Positions 47,296 to 59,535 of a stretch of DNA of 64,000 nt are shown piece by piece. Source of the DNA: Abelmoschus esculentus (taxonomy: Eukaryota > Streptophyta > Magnoliopsida > Malvales > Malvaceae). The notes under the pieces were generated by a model. That model did not search any database and was not told the origin of the DNA. It saw only the letters and a list, made by a program, of their open reading frames with translations. The first letter of the stretch is position 1; every line of letters begins with the position of its first letter. The translations under genes were made by a program, and so were the position numbers. The DNA is taken from NCBI GenBank assembly GCA_035048815.1, contig JAUCBN010000029.1, positions 15,988,501 to 16,052,500 of the forward strand, written 5' to 3'.

Positions 47296-50200
47296 TCAAT
47301 CAAATGCAATAGACATGAAAGTTTCATCATCCAAAAGAGAGTCGATATCGATAAGATCTTCATATCCGTCCCCTTCACCATCATCACCCACTTCTTCTGT
47401 ACTGCTCAGTACCATATTGCAAGCCTGTAGGAAAATGTCTCAAAATGATCATTGTTTTGATAAAAAAAATATTGAGGTGAAAGACTGCATTCAGAATCTG
47501 TTGGAACTGAGTAATGAACACATTTTTACGTTCAAAATTACAGGATATGATCTCAAGAATTCAAAATCGGTCTTATGAGACTTACAAATGATCTTAATGA
47601 TCAAAGGAAAGATAGGTCAGACCGTTTGACCTTGAGTAATAGTGTATCAGAACAATCAAAAATGACCTTAACCAGATTATTGTTGGCCTTGGCCAGTTAA
47701 CATCGATGAAGTAACAGCAAATGACAGAAACTAAGCAAGTTCAAGGTGCAAAAACAATCTTGGACAGATTTGAGTTATCATGGGTAACTAACATCCCTGA
47801 AGCCTGCTGAATAGTAAACTTTACTAAAGTAGAAATCCATGTAAAAGAAAACAACACAACTTACCTTGTTTTCACGAATCCCTTGAACCAATGTCAGCAG
47901 CCTTCGATATTGACCTCGTCCTTCAGGATTCTGAGCCATGGACTTTACCCTAGTAAGTGCCTTCTGCAGCCTTTCCTCAGTTTGTTTTCTTCCCTCCTTG
48001 AGAAAATCATAATCATCCTCTTTCGAGGGTATGCACTGTGGGTCAGGTTCCTTAGTAATTGCATCCCGTCGAAATCCTCGCAAGCCACTCCCTTTACGTC
48101 TCCACCGTAAAATAACTTTCTCCAGAATTCCCACCGACCAGATGATTGTTCTATATTGTTTCCTCACCTGGTGTCCTCTAACATGGGCCTTCACACCATA
48201 AAATTTCGAATCATCATTCAAATTCAAGATTTTGAAGTTTAGAGGTAAATAATACATCAACAAATCCTTAAACTAACAATTTTAAGCTTTCATCATAAGA
48301 TGATCAATTCACTTTGCCCATTTATATAAGTAAATACACAGCATATGATGCTACCCCAAAAAAGTACACATCACATAGTAAACATTAATACAATTAAATG
48401 AAAACGGTAAAAGTCATGGCAGTAGCAATCAGCAAAAATGAAATGGTCAAACCCCCTAAATATGAGAGACCCTATTCCTTTTTATGTTATATTCTCTTAA
48501 AGAATTGTAAAATCATAATTGTCAAAAAAACAGCCTATGAAACAACTCGTACATCAAAATACTGTCGCTTAAGATTTCTAAACATGGGATAACACACGAT
48601 TCATCATAAAACAAACACATACAAACAGATTATGAAGCAACTCTTTTCCAAAAAAAGGCCAGAGAAGAGAAAGGAAAAGATAAACCAAGAAACTAAGACA
48701 TCAGCAAAGACAAAAGCAGCAATGAACCTGGATTTTGACAATTCTTTGCCGGATCAATAAGAATTCTTTTCTTTTCTTCCAACCACGAAACTTCTTCTGA
48801 ATTTGTGTTGCAGCAGCATGGGCCACACGATCAATTTGCAGTGGCCTGCGTGCTTTAGCAGTTAGAAGTGAAATGGCATGCTCATCTGACACACCATCAC
48901 TAGACTCGCTCAACTGTTTCCGCTGGAAGGACTGTATCCTGAACATTTGATGTATACGATGGGCAGCTTGTGTAGCATTGCATACAGCAGTAATTGAGTC
49001 TTTAAGTGATAGGTCTTGTACATCACTATCATATACTGGAGTTGCCGTTCGCTCTGAAACTATTTGTGCAGCTTCTTTTTTATCATTCATTGTAAGAGAA
49101 GAAAGGAAACTAGTCAAAGAAGATTCTGCAAGGAAACCCGAAATTCCTTTGTGTCCATTGTCAGAAGCCAAGTCCGCAGGAGTTCTTCCCCAAGGAAATT
49201 CAGGAGTAGGGTCTGTGGGAGCTCCTGGTGCAGCTCCCAAGGACACTAGAATAGCAACCGTTTGCTCTCTGAAATTTTGCCAACAAAGATTCAGAAGCAT
49301 AACAAAAGTATACAAGTTTTTCTTCTAATACTCTAATAGAGCATTTACTATGTGAAAAGCCAAGAAATTAATACATTCATTTACACCTAGGATGTTGGCA
49401 AATGATTTGATAACCACAATACATATTTAAATAACTGCCAGTTCGGAGAGAATTTTTCAGATTATAAATTGAAAATTCTAGGCGTATGCAACAGAAACAA
49501 GTTTAGAGGTCCTTGCCTGCCACAGAAAGCAGCCCAGTGCATTGCAGTCCATCCATTTGCATCACGGAAATTTATACTAACGCCAGCAGTAACAGTAGGC
49601 TTCATTGCCCAATCATAACCAAGTGCAGCCGCAAAGTGTAGTACACCTTGACCTTTCTCATCTAATACATTCGGGCCTTTACCATCTTCTATTATTTTGT
49701 GAAGAAGCCACGAGTACAACTTCTCTTTCATCAATTTCTGAAGGAAACATTCCTTTTCTCCATGTTGAGACAAATCCTTTTCAGAGGGATCGGCAATCTG
49801 ATGGCATTCATCTTCCTCTTTCATTGATATAATTTTATTAATCAAGTCTCGCTTCTCTCCAACACCTTCAGAGTGATGAATGGTATGACTGAAAGATTGC
49901 AGAGAAAGTAACCTCTGAAATCGGATCAGCATTTCTCTTGAAGCAACATCATAGATATCTGAAATATTTATGTCTTTGGTGAATCCTACACAGTAGTCAA
50001 ATTCTCGGACTTCGCTACAAGCTAACCTGTTGGAACATGTAACATAGAAAGGGACTTGCCCAACACTGTGAGGCGGAGCATGGCAGGAAAGAATACCATC
50101 TGCTATAACCACAGCTGGAACCTCCACTTCCCCAAACATACATGACCAGTTATATTTTGCTACTTCCTCTGGAGTCCTCAAATATGTTCCAATAATCAAC

Positions 50201-53200
50201 ACCTGTTTCATTATGCAAAAAATAGGGGGATCCATTTTTAACTAAGTAGGGCATCTATCAAATAAGAATGGACATCACAAGATTTTAAGAAAACAAAAGC
50301 TAACTATAAATTTAAAGGAAGAGGTGGTTAAATGACATATAACTATACTTCATAGCAGGGACAGTAATGGGCTTGTGTGATATATGTACATATGTATGTC
50401 TGTGTAACAATTAAATATAAGCAAAAGAGAGTAAAAGAATAAGAAAATGAAAGCACTGAGAACTTAAAACAATTGGCATGCTAGAGCATACGTGACTCAA
50501 AGTACCAGCAAAAGTAACACGGAGAATAAAGTTGAAGAATGCACAAGTAATTTTATCAACTTTTAAATAAGAAAGAAGGTGAGGAAAAGGCCAAGAGAAT
50601 AAGCGAGTAGTTAACTAAAATCTTCAGTACGCTAGTTGCTGCAGAAACTAACTTTTCAAATTTGACAAAAGCTTTAATACCTCAGTTTCTAAGTCTATGT
50701 AAGCCCACTTTGGCGAAAAATCAACAATGCTGAAGAGTTGGTCAAGAGAGAGAGAGGGGCTCAAAGAAGCATCATCAGAAACATTTCCACACTCAACAGC
50801 ACTCCAGGCAATACTAGATGAGGATTGCATCTGCAAATCATCTACTTCTCCAAGTTCTTTAGTAACCCATCGTGAAAAACTGTCAACTTTCTTCAAGCTT
50901 TCTTCTCCATCAAGTAACGATTTTTTCAGAGACAAAGCATAGTTGACATTTCCATCCAAACGCATGTCGTTCTCAGGATATGTTCTCATGAAAGAATTAG
51001 AATCTGCATTGATACCCTGCATTTGATGTTTTTTATGCAGAGGCCAGTCATTTAAATCTTGTCCGGAAAATTCCTCAAGAGCATTTGGTAAATGAAAAGC
51101 ATGAGCATTCTGCTCAGATAACTTAGTATCATATGGCAAATCAAAATTCGCTGATGGGTCCATTGGCCATTGGGGAAACTCTAAGGCATTGTCAGCCAAA
51201 GAAATCTGAAAATGTACTTGAATTAGAACATCCATATATCATGAACTTGATAAAAAGATCCAACAAGTCTAAACATCAAAACTACTGAGAGACAACAGAT
51301 ATGAAGAGAAGTTTCGTTAAAAATTGGATATTTTGCGACTTACACTCTATTACTTGTAATCAATCCTTAGGCATTACACATCAGTAAAAAAAACTCAAAA
51401 AACAACAGTTTACTATAACCATCTAAATTTCATTCAGCTCTGACACGATTGAACACTGTACGCTCAATAAAGGAAAGTGAAGAGAATACCAATCTCTAGC
51501 AATAAACCAAAATTAGATAACATTTAGCATTAAAAAATTATACCAAGAAACTGTTCGCATTTATCTTCAAACAATTCTATATAATATGATAGATAATATA
51601 CAGAAGAAAAAATATTCCAAATAGTATACTTTAAGTATGAATATTAGTTTTTAAGGTTCAATATCAAAATTATGAACGTGACATAGAAACTAAATGATTT
51701 GTACCTAAGAGGCAACTACCAAGAATACCTGCCAATGTAGTTGTGTTGGCAAAGGATTTCCAAACTCCCCGCCAGCACTCTCAACAGCTAATAGCTTGCC
51801 TTTCATCATTGTTTCTTGTTGCAGGCTGATGCTAATAGCATCAGGTTGAGTAGAAGTCAGTGAAGCATTAGAAGAAGCACCGGTATACACAGGCATATAT
51901 TGCTCCAAGCCCTGTTCCCAAGATGTCAAATCATGTGTTCTTTGAGCTCCGGTCATACAAGAACCATAATTAATATCTCCAAGTCTATCTCCATGAAGAT
52001 GTGAAACATTATTTGTTCCAGGAATTGATGATTGGCCTTCATAATCATATTGTAAGAGTTTCAAGTTTCCATCGCACTCAAATGCAAAGTCGTGCACAAA
52101 TTTTGATGCATAAAGCAATTAATATAAATGAGCTGATACAAAAACCAAATTATAAAACAATGTTTACCTTGAAAGGGATGTGGAGGATAATGATTCAAAA
52201 AGTTAGGATCCAAATTGTTCATCAAATTAGCATTTCCTAGTTGGGGAGAGGTATGGAATCTAGAACTTGCTTGGTGACTATCCTCTGCATGATATCTCAT
52301 ATAAGTTGCATTGAAATTTGTATGCAGAATGAGAGGGGAAAGATGGAAACTTAATAACATTAGACTATATTGGCAGAAGGATGTGAATAGGACAGAAAAC
52401 GGGTAAAAAAATACCAGAATCAGCATCTTCACATAAGGATGTTAAACTAGTTATTGAGTTTGCTGAATTTGCATGTGCAGAAGGTTCTTTTGTATGAGTA
52501 ACAGAATAGCTCGAAGTCAAAGGACTGCTTGTTTGAGAATTTGATACATCACTGGTCTCTCTTATGCCTCCGATAGTTCTACTACCCTGAAGGAAAAGAA
52601 ACCAATAAGGTCAGAACTGAAGAAAGAAGTTTAACATGTGGAAAGGTTTGACTATTCAAAGGAGGTAAAACAGTGATCTGTCAAAATCAAATTGTGAAGA
52701 AATCACTAACTTTGTGGTAATCAATCAGATATAAAAAGCGTGAGTAGTTACCTTTGTTTCCAAGTAGTGCACAAAAACTATATGCATCATATCCCTACAA
52801 TAGCAACAAAGCCATTTGAACCAAAATTAACAATGCTTAGGGACAAGAAATTACATATACAATTCCAATACCACCCTCCCCTCAAAAAATAATAAATTAC
52901 ATATACAATTAAGACTGACAATGAAGTCATTTCCCTAGGAGGGTTCCAAATATCACAGATGTCAGAGAATAATTATATTATTTCCTAATAAATGATTGCT
53001 TGTAAATTACTCTATCCTGAAAACGCTGATAAAACAATTCAAATATTGACAGACTCAACTTCCTTTTACAAGTCATTGTAAGCAAAGATGATGCAACAAC
53101 CATTGTGACAGATTCTAAAAAAATGAATCATATTCTGTTCCAATCCAAAAATTTACACATTAACAAGAAGTAGAGACTTCTAAGAAAACCTGCATGTATT

Positions 53201-55334
53201 ACATGGGAAACAAGGCCAATGCATAAACAACTTATTGAACACTGTTAAATTGATATTACTTTATGCCCGCATTGCTGGCATTCATAAAGTACCTTTTTCT
53301 ATGCAATATGGCACTAGCAGTCTAGCACATAGTTGCAAAGCAAAATGTGCATAAATAACTGGATAAAGAAATAAAGAAGAGAGAACATAAAATTATAGGA
53401 ACATGATAACATCTCCACAATGTTTATGACTAACCACGAAAACATATAATATATACATATATACAATTAACCCACATACGGTTCAAGCCTCCAATAGCTG
53501 CGCCTTTGAAAGTTTTCATTCTCTTCTCCATGAGCATAGTAGCAATGCAACATATCTACACTCCCAACCTAAAATAGCTTTAAAGAAGTTATTCTAAGGC
53601 AAAATTTCCAATCAATGAGTATAGTCACAAAATAAAGACATCCTAAAATTATATAACAAGAAAACTTCATCTTTCTAGCGCTGCATTACTTACCTTCAGC
53701 TTCTCATGAGCTTCCTTCACAGTCTTTCCGTCTTTTTTCTTCCTCCAATTATGTCCATCCTTTCTAAAGTATCTTAACACCTTTCGATCAAAAAGAAAGA
53801 GTGAGCCACCTGTAAAGATTAAATTCATGTCAATCTATTGGTTGTTTGACCGTAAATCAACCATAATATCAGGAAAAAAATCACAATGATAAGATCCATA
53901 TTGCATGTTTGCTTAAAGCATTTTTGTTCAGCTTTAATGATCGAACAAAACAAGTTTCTAGGAATGTAAATTACAAGAAAGCAAAAAATAAAAATCAAAT
54001 AATAAAAAGAGGCAAAAAAACACTAAAAGCTGACAACAGAACAACATTAATATATTTCTGAAATGAATACTTCTGTACGCTTTTATCAAAGCACTTGGTA
54101 ATCATTGTATAATCATGTTTATTCACAATAAACATAAATTGTCGTCAAGTTTTATCCCAACCGTGAAATGCTTTTCAAAGTTCATACTTGGAGGTCTAGT
54201 AGGAGGCTCTGATGCAATTTGGAACTTCTGATAATTTTGAAGAATTTCACAAATTTCAGCAGGTCTCAACCATCTATTCTGGGCTTCTAGTAATATCTGT
54301 TCAATATCTACAAATCAAGAAACAGAATATAATTAGTAAAAGATACATTGGTACAAGAAAACATATTAAATGGAGAAATAAAAACTTTATTCAAATTAAG
54401 AGTTAACGCTTGTCCAAGCGATAGATAGACCAATTATAGCAAAAAACTTGAATCATATTATCATTAAACAACACTCTTGACCTATATTCCACTCTCAAAA
54501 ACTGAAGAAAGTGTAATAATGAATGACATTATAACTCAAATCATGCACACATTTATTTGCAATACAGAAACATATATCACACTGTTAAATTTCGGTTGGA
54601 TCACTCACAGTGCCTTAAAGAGAGATAAAACTACAAATTGTCCATAACGCAAAAGCTTCTGTCACCAAAACCTGGGATGCTAACGTAACTTTCCACGTTT
54701 ATAGCAGAGAACCAAAGCATGAATCTCATTACCAAAGCACATACTCAGTAGCCTCTTTGATAGAGTTTTAAGTATTTTACTTCAAAGCTTTCTAAAGTTA
54801 TACAATGTGTTCTTACTTCAAAACAGAAGTTATTATGAAAATGAATTCTAATCTTCAATGCAAGCAAGGAGAGCTAAAATCATCATAAATTCTAAAATTG
54901 AACATTCAAACCCTATATCCTGATTTATCCAGATAATAATAAGTTCCTCATGTCAACAATTTATCCATTCCTCCCGCCCATAATCAGTGATTGAATTTAG
55001 TTATACCCCCAAATAAACTCCATTTTCTTCAATAATTGAACTAAGTTATAACTCCATTCTTAACTCCTATTTCCTCAAGAGAAATCCCCGTAAAATATCC
55101 ACTAAAACAAACACAATTCCACCATGAATCAATTTAAAACTAACACTAAGTACTAATGACAACAGCTGAAGTATGCGCAACTTTGAGATTAAAAACGCGC
55201 TGAAATAGTAGGCAAATCTGATGAAAAACTATAAATATAGAATTAAAAAAAAAAAAAAAAAAAAGTAGGTGAAAGGGACCGGAAGAGAACCAACCTAATC
55301 GGGGAGCCAAACTGTAGGACGCTCGATCCGCCAT
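47296..55334 (-). CDS. CAMTA: Calmodulin-binding transcription activator (CAMTA1/2/3 group)
   Basis: Thirteen minus-strand exons join in phase to 1,069 residues: 55295-55334, 54188-54307, 53694-53809, 53480-53568, 52752-52794, 52415-52586, 52168-52284, 51729-52036, 50681-51205, 49517-50202, 48728-49268, 47865-48188 and 47296-47424. Domains: CG-1 DNA-binding domain (about 10-140, DRKVLRYFRKDGHNWRKKKD); a Ser/Gln-rich middle; TIG/IPT (about 510-590, CMFGEVEVPA); ankyrin repeats (about 680-800, GQGVLHFAAALGYDW); IQ motifs (about 895-945, TQIQKKFRGWKKRKEFLLIR); and a Ca-dependent calmodulin-binding helix (IIWSVGILEKVILRWRRKGS). The C-terminus is the acidic DLIDIDSLLDDETFMSIAFD. CAMTAs bind CGCG/CGTG boxes in the nucleus and link calcium to cold and immunity genes. 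Intron 10 has a GC donor (AG|GCAAGG). The exon 8 start (52036) is a choice: frame-compatible AAG|GCCAAT. Confidence 0.95.
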
Positions 55335-55449
55335 GAGCCCAACACAAAAAGATGGAGCGATTCGATCTTTTTTCAATTGATTTGTTTGATTGTTGAGATA
55401 AGCAAAGGATAGAAACGAGAGCAGAGGAGAGAAACCTTCACTTTTTCTT

Positions 55450-55910
55450 CTTTTGAGTTCTGACCGTCTGACTGGTTTTTTGTTTTCAAGTAGTATGTGG
55501 AGCTGAGTCAGGTTTATGAAAACGGAGAAATGTGGAAAGGATTTGGAAATTGGGGTTGCTCTAGCTTTTATTTTCTTTCCTTATCGAAGGGTTAACACGT
55601 AAAAAGTGTTTAAGCTATTTTAAGAGATCTTAATATAAATTCTTTCCATAAAATACATAATATGGATTTTTTTTCTTACTTTTATTATTAAATAAGTATT
55701 TATATTATGTTCTTTTAATTAAATATTTAAATATTTTTTTAAAAATAAATAAATGTATAATATTTTTGTCAACACGAAAATGTTATGTATATAATAATAA
55801 TATATAAATAACTAATAACTAATAGATAATAAATAAATAATATATATTAAATAATAATATATAAATATTGATATTAAAATACAAAAAAAAAATCTGAAAT
55901 TACAGAAAAC
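55450..55910. other. CAMTA promoter side and AT-rich repeat tract
   Basis: Bases 55340-55560 are the likely CAMTA 5' UTR and promoter. Bases 55640-55890 are an AT-rich tract with repeated AATAATATATAAATA words. No gene. Confidence 0.5.
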
Positions 55911-55916
55911 AGAAAC

Positions 55917-58768
55917 GTGAAGAATGCGGGAGTTGTTGGCCGGCCGGATTCTTTGGGGTAATGGGGAGAGTCCTGATCCCTTAAGGATCAGGTTGTTTGG
56001 AAGGGGACTTTGAGTAGGATTCTCTGATTCGAATCCCTTTAAAAGGGATTCGATCATTTGAAGAAAGGGGATCAGATTTTTGGGGAGTAATCGGCAGCAA
56101 CAAGGAATCTTTCTGGAGGAGAGTTTTTGATCAGATTGAAGCAAGACTTGAGGTAAGGATTCCGTTTTGATCTCTTTGAATCCTCCTTTAGTTTCGATTT
56201 AATTTCATGCTTTGATTTTGGTTCTAGGTTGGTTTTAGAGATTTTGGCCGATTGGTATAAGTGGTGATTAATCTGGGTTTTTGGATTAGGTTTTTGGAGC
56301 ATTTAGAGAGCCTGGGGTTTTGATTTTGTGCTAGATTCGGTTTAATCTGTGTTTTAGGGGGTGTTTAGGGCCTTTTAGGGGTCGCCGGCGAGTTTGACGG
56401 CGTCGGAAACCCTCTCCGGCGTCGGAATCATCGTCGGGAGGTCGATCGGAGGTTCTGGTACGGTGGTTGAAAAACTCGCCGGAGCGACACCCCACGGTGT
56501 CGCTCCGGATCTGGCGGTGGTGCATGCGGCGTTTTGGATGAACACTCATGGTGTTCATCATGTTCTTCCAAGAACATGAAGAACACCATCTGAAGGTATG
56601 AGTTTTGATCCATTCGGACCATGTTTCTGGGCTTTGGTAGTGTTAGCTGTAGAGGTTTTTGGGGGAACTGAGTTAGGGCCGAGTTGGGTCTCGGTTTATC
56701 TGACCGAGCCAACTCGGCAGGCTAGGTTTTAAGGCTAGACAAAACGCTGCCGTTTGGCAGCCAGGTCTTGAGCGGGTCGGATCCGGGTTTAACCCGGATC
56801 TGCGTTCTTTTAAGCTTTTAGGCCTAATCACCCTTTTAGTCCTTTTAGGTTTTAGGAGTTTACAATTCAGCCCATGGAATCCCCTGATTAGACCCTTAAG
56901 CCTTTAGGAATAGTTCAATTAGGTCCCTAGAACTACAATTAAGCCCCTAGACTTTAGATTTATGCAATTGGGTCCCCAGAAACCCCTAATTAGTCCCCAA
57001 ACCTCTAGAAATCATTCATTTAGGTCCTCAAGCCCCTAGATTAAACCCTTAAGGTTTAGATTAAGTTACTTTTTAGATTTAATTAGAGTAAAACATTAAT
57101 TTTAAGACTTTTAAAAAATAATTAAGTCCTAAATTAGAACTTAGTTAAATTTTAGGAAGACTTAAATTAATTTAACTTACTTAAAATCTAATATAAGTTA
57201 ATTTAACCCAAGCCATAAAAATTAGACTCAAAATAGGTTTAATTTAATTCTTTAACTTAGGAAATAATTTTAATTAGTTAATTTAATTAATTTTAATTAA
57301 TTCCTAAAAATTTAAGTTTTAAAATTAAACTAAATTAGGCCTAGTTTTTGCCCTTAAGCCTTAAAAGACTCACCCAACTTAGACTTTAAATAGGTTTTAA
57401 TTCTTAAAAAATTGGAAGAAATAATTTTAATTAATTTTAATTAATTTTAATTAATTTCTAAAATGATAAGATTTAAAATTGATTAAGTCTAATAAGTTCA
57501 TCAAACTTTAATTAAGTTAAAATTAAATTCTTAAAAATTTAGAAGTTATTTTAGTTAAAATCTTTTAATTAATCTAAAACTTCTAAGTTAAGATTTAATA
57601 ATTAACTTAATTAAGTTTAATCCATCCCCATTAAATCTTTGAACCTAAAATTTACTAGACTTTAATTAAGAATTAAAATTTGAAGTTAAGAAAGATTTAA
57701 TTAATTAACTTAATTAAAAAATTTTAAAAGCTTTAAAGTTTAATTGCACACTTAATTTAAGTCCTATCTTTTGTTCAAGGTTTGTCTTCGAGTCCCTTGT
57801 AATCTTTTTCATTCAAGTTCCTTTTGTACTCATGTGAAAGAGAAATTTTTGATGTAATATGATGTACCATGATTTTAATAAAATTGAAGTTCCTTTATCA
57901 TGCGTTTACTTTATTTTATGTTGTCTTGCATAGCATGCTTTATGGAGGTCACCTAAATAACTTAAGATAATTAATTTAGTGCCTTTTTAGGGTTAGTCAC
58001 TTAAATTAATTAATTTAATTTAATTAGGGAGAAAATCTAGTAACATAACATATGAATCTTATGTCTCGGATACACTAAAGAGGTTGGTGTTTTGACGCAC
58101 TAAGATGCTGACCTAGAGAGTGTACCTTGGCATCGAATTCATGTGTTATTAAAAACCTAAAACCTAGAATTTTGATAAAAACTTAAGTTTAGAATTAAAA
58201 TGGATAGGTAAAAAACTAGTAACACTAGTAATTTAGGTTTTAAACTTAAGTAATGGAGCCTATTTTAGGATTAGAACTTAAAATGAACAAGATAAAAAAT
58301 AATCATGCATTTTAGTTTAGCCTTTTGAGGCGGAAGTTATATTCTTTTAAAGGACGTCTCGATTAACTCAAGTTTAAAAGTGGTGTAACTTCTAAATCAA
58401 AAGGATATCCAAATTCGAATAATGTTCATTTAACAATGGGAAATTAAATTAATATCTTTCTCCAAAATGTCAAATGCCACGTAATGTTTTTAAAAGGTAC
58501 CAGTTTTTGGGCGTTTGTAAGGGTCGTCCTTACACGTAACCGACTCCCGAACCCAACCTTTTTTAAAAAATGAATCTCTGGTTTATTTTTATGGTGTCTG
58601 GCCTACCTAAGTGGCCGGTGGCGACTCCAAGTCAAATTTTTTTCAAATTTAATTAAGATTTTTCTAAAATTTGGGATTTTTAAAATTAAATTTGATGATT
58701 CATTTTTTTAAAACTTATCGAACACTTTTTCACCTAAAAAATTGCGTTTTTCAAAAGAGGTCGCAACA
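55917..58768 (+). repeat. Putative 5' LTR of the Gypsy element
   Basis: The right border is fixed by CGCAACA just before the primer-binding site. The left border is a guess, set at the TG where GC-richer DNA begins. It contains a GC-rich stretch (55917-56830), then a long AT-rich stretch with many TTAATTAA words and AGTCCCTAGAA/TTAGGTCC-like repeats (56820-57070). No partner LTR is visible to confirm its length. Confidence 0.55.
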
Positions 58769-58771
58769 ACT

Positions 58772-58790
58772 TGGCGACTCCGCTGGGGAC
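58772..58790 (+). other. Gypsy primer-binding site
   Basis: TGGCGACTCCGCTGGGGAC follows the putative LTR end by a few bases. It resembles the tRNA-Arg primer site reported for Ogre-type elements. A partial copy (GTGGCGACTCCAAG) lies at 58618. Confidence 0.7.
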
Positions 58791-59271
58791 TTAAAAAAAT
58801 TATTTTTAGTGAGTCAGGCCTAATTGTTTTCAAACTTTACGTGGCATTTTGGTATTTTTGGAGTTAGATATTAATTTAATTTTCTATTGTTAAGTGAACA
58901 TTATTTGAATGAGGATAACTTTTACTTTTATCTTGTCATTCATGCATAAGCTCTCGACCCGAGCTTTCACCCTTAAGTGGAAGTTAGATATTATCCGACG
59001 TGATGCTCTCCAGCTCCGAGTTTCGGATTATTATCTGCTTCCGGTATACTAACCTTACGCATCGTGTGGTTTTCACCTCCGTTGTAAGGGACCTATACCA
59101 CCGAATCGATGTCTTATCGTCGTAGTAGACGGTAACGACAGTTCGGGAACCCAGTGTCTAGACCAAAAACCCGCATATAGAGTAGAAACCAACCCCTTCT
59201 AGAGCTAGACAGGGACCATAAGATAAGGCGGTATGCTGCCGAAATGCCGCCAAACTTAGGATTCCTCTGTT

Positions 59272-59365
59272 AACATGCTCTCTGGTTATTTTGCGTACTT
59301 TAGCATGCTCTCTGGTTATTTTTATGCAATTTAGCATGTTCTATGGTTATTTTACGCATTTTATC
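59272..59365 (+). repeat. Three degenerate 30-bp repeats in the Gypsy leader
   Basis: CATGCTCTCTGGTTATTTT occurs at 59274 and 59304, and as CATGTTCTATGGTTATTTT at 59335. They sit between the primer-binding site and the extra ORF. Function is unknown. Confidence 0.85.
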
Positions 59366-59535
59366 CTGTTTTTGGTTAACTTTATTTGCGTTATGTTTTT
59401 TACCAGCACTTTCTTATCGCTTTATCTTTGCCTTCATTATACTTTTTGTTTTTCTTTCCTTTATGCATTTATTTATGCTTGGCATATTTGCATGGGTATT
59501 AATTTGGAAAACAATAAAGTTAGAAGTGTCCAATA

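Noticed and set aside
56331..56712. Open frames in the GC-rich part of the putative Gypsy LTR
   Set aside because: They overlap on both strands in a GC-rich stretch and show no recognisable domain; probably non-coding LTR sequence.
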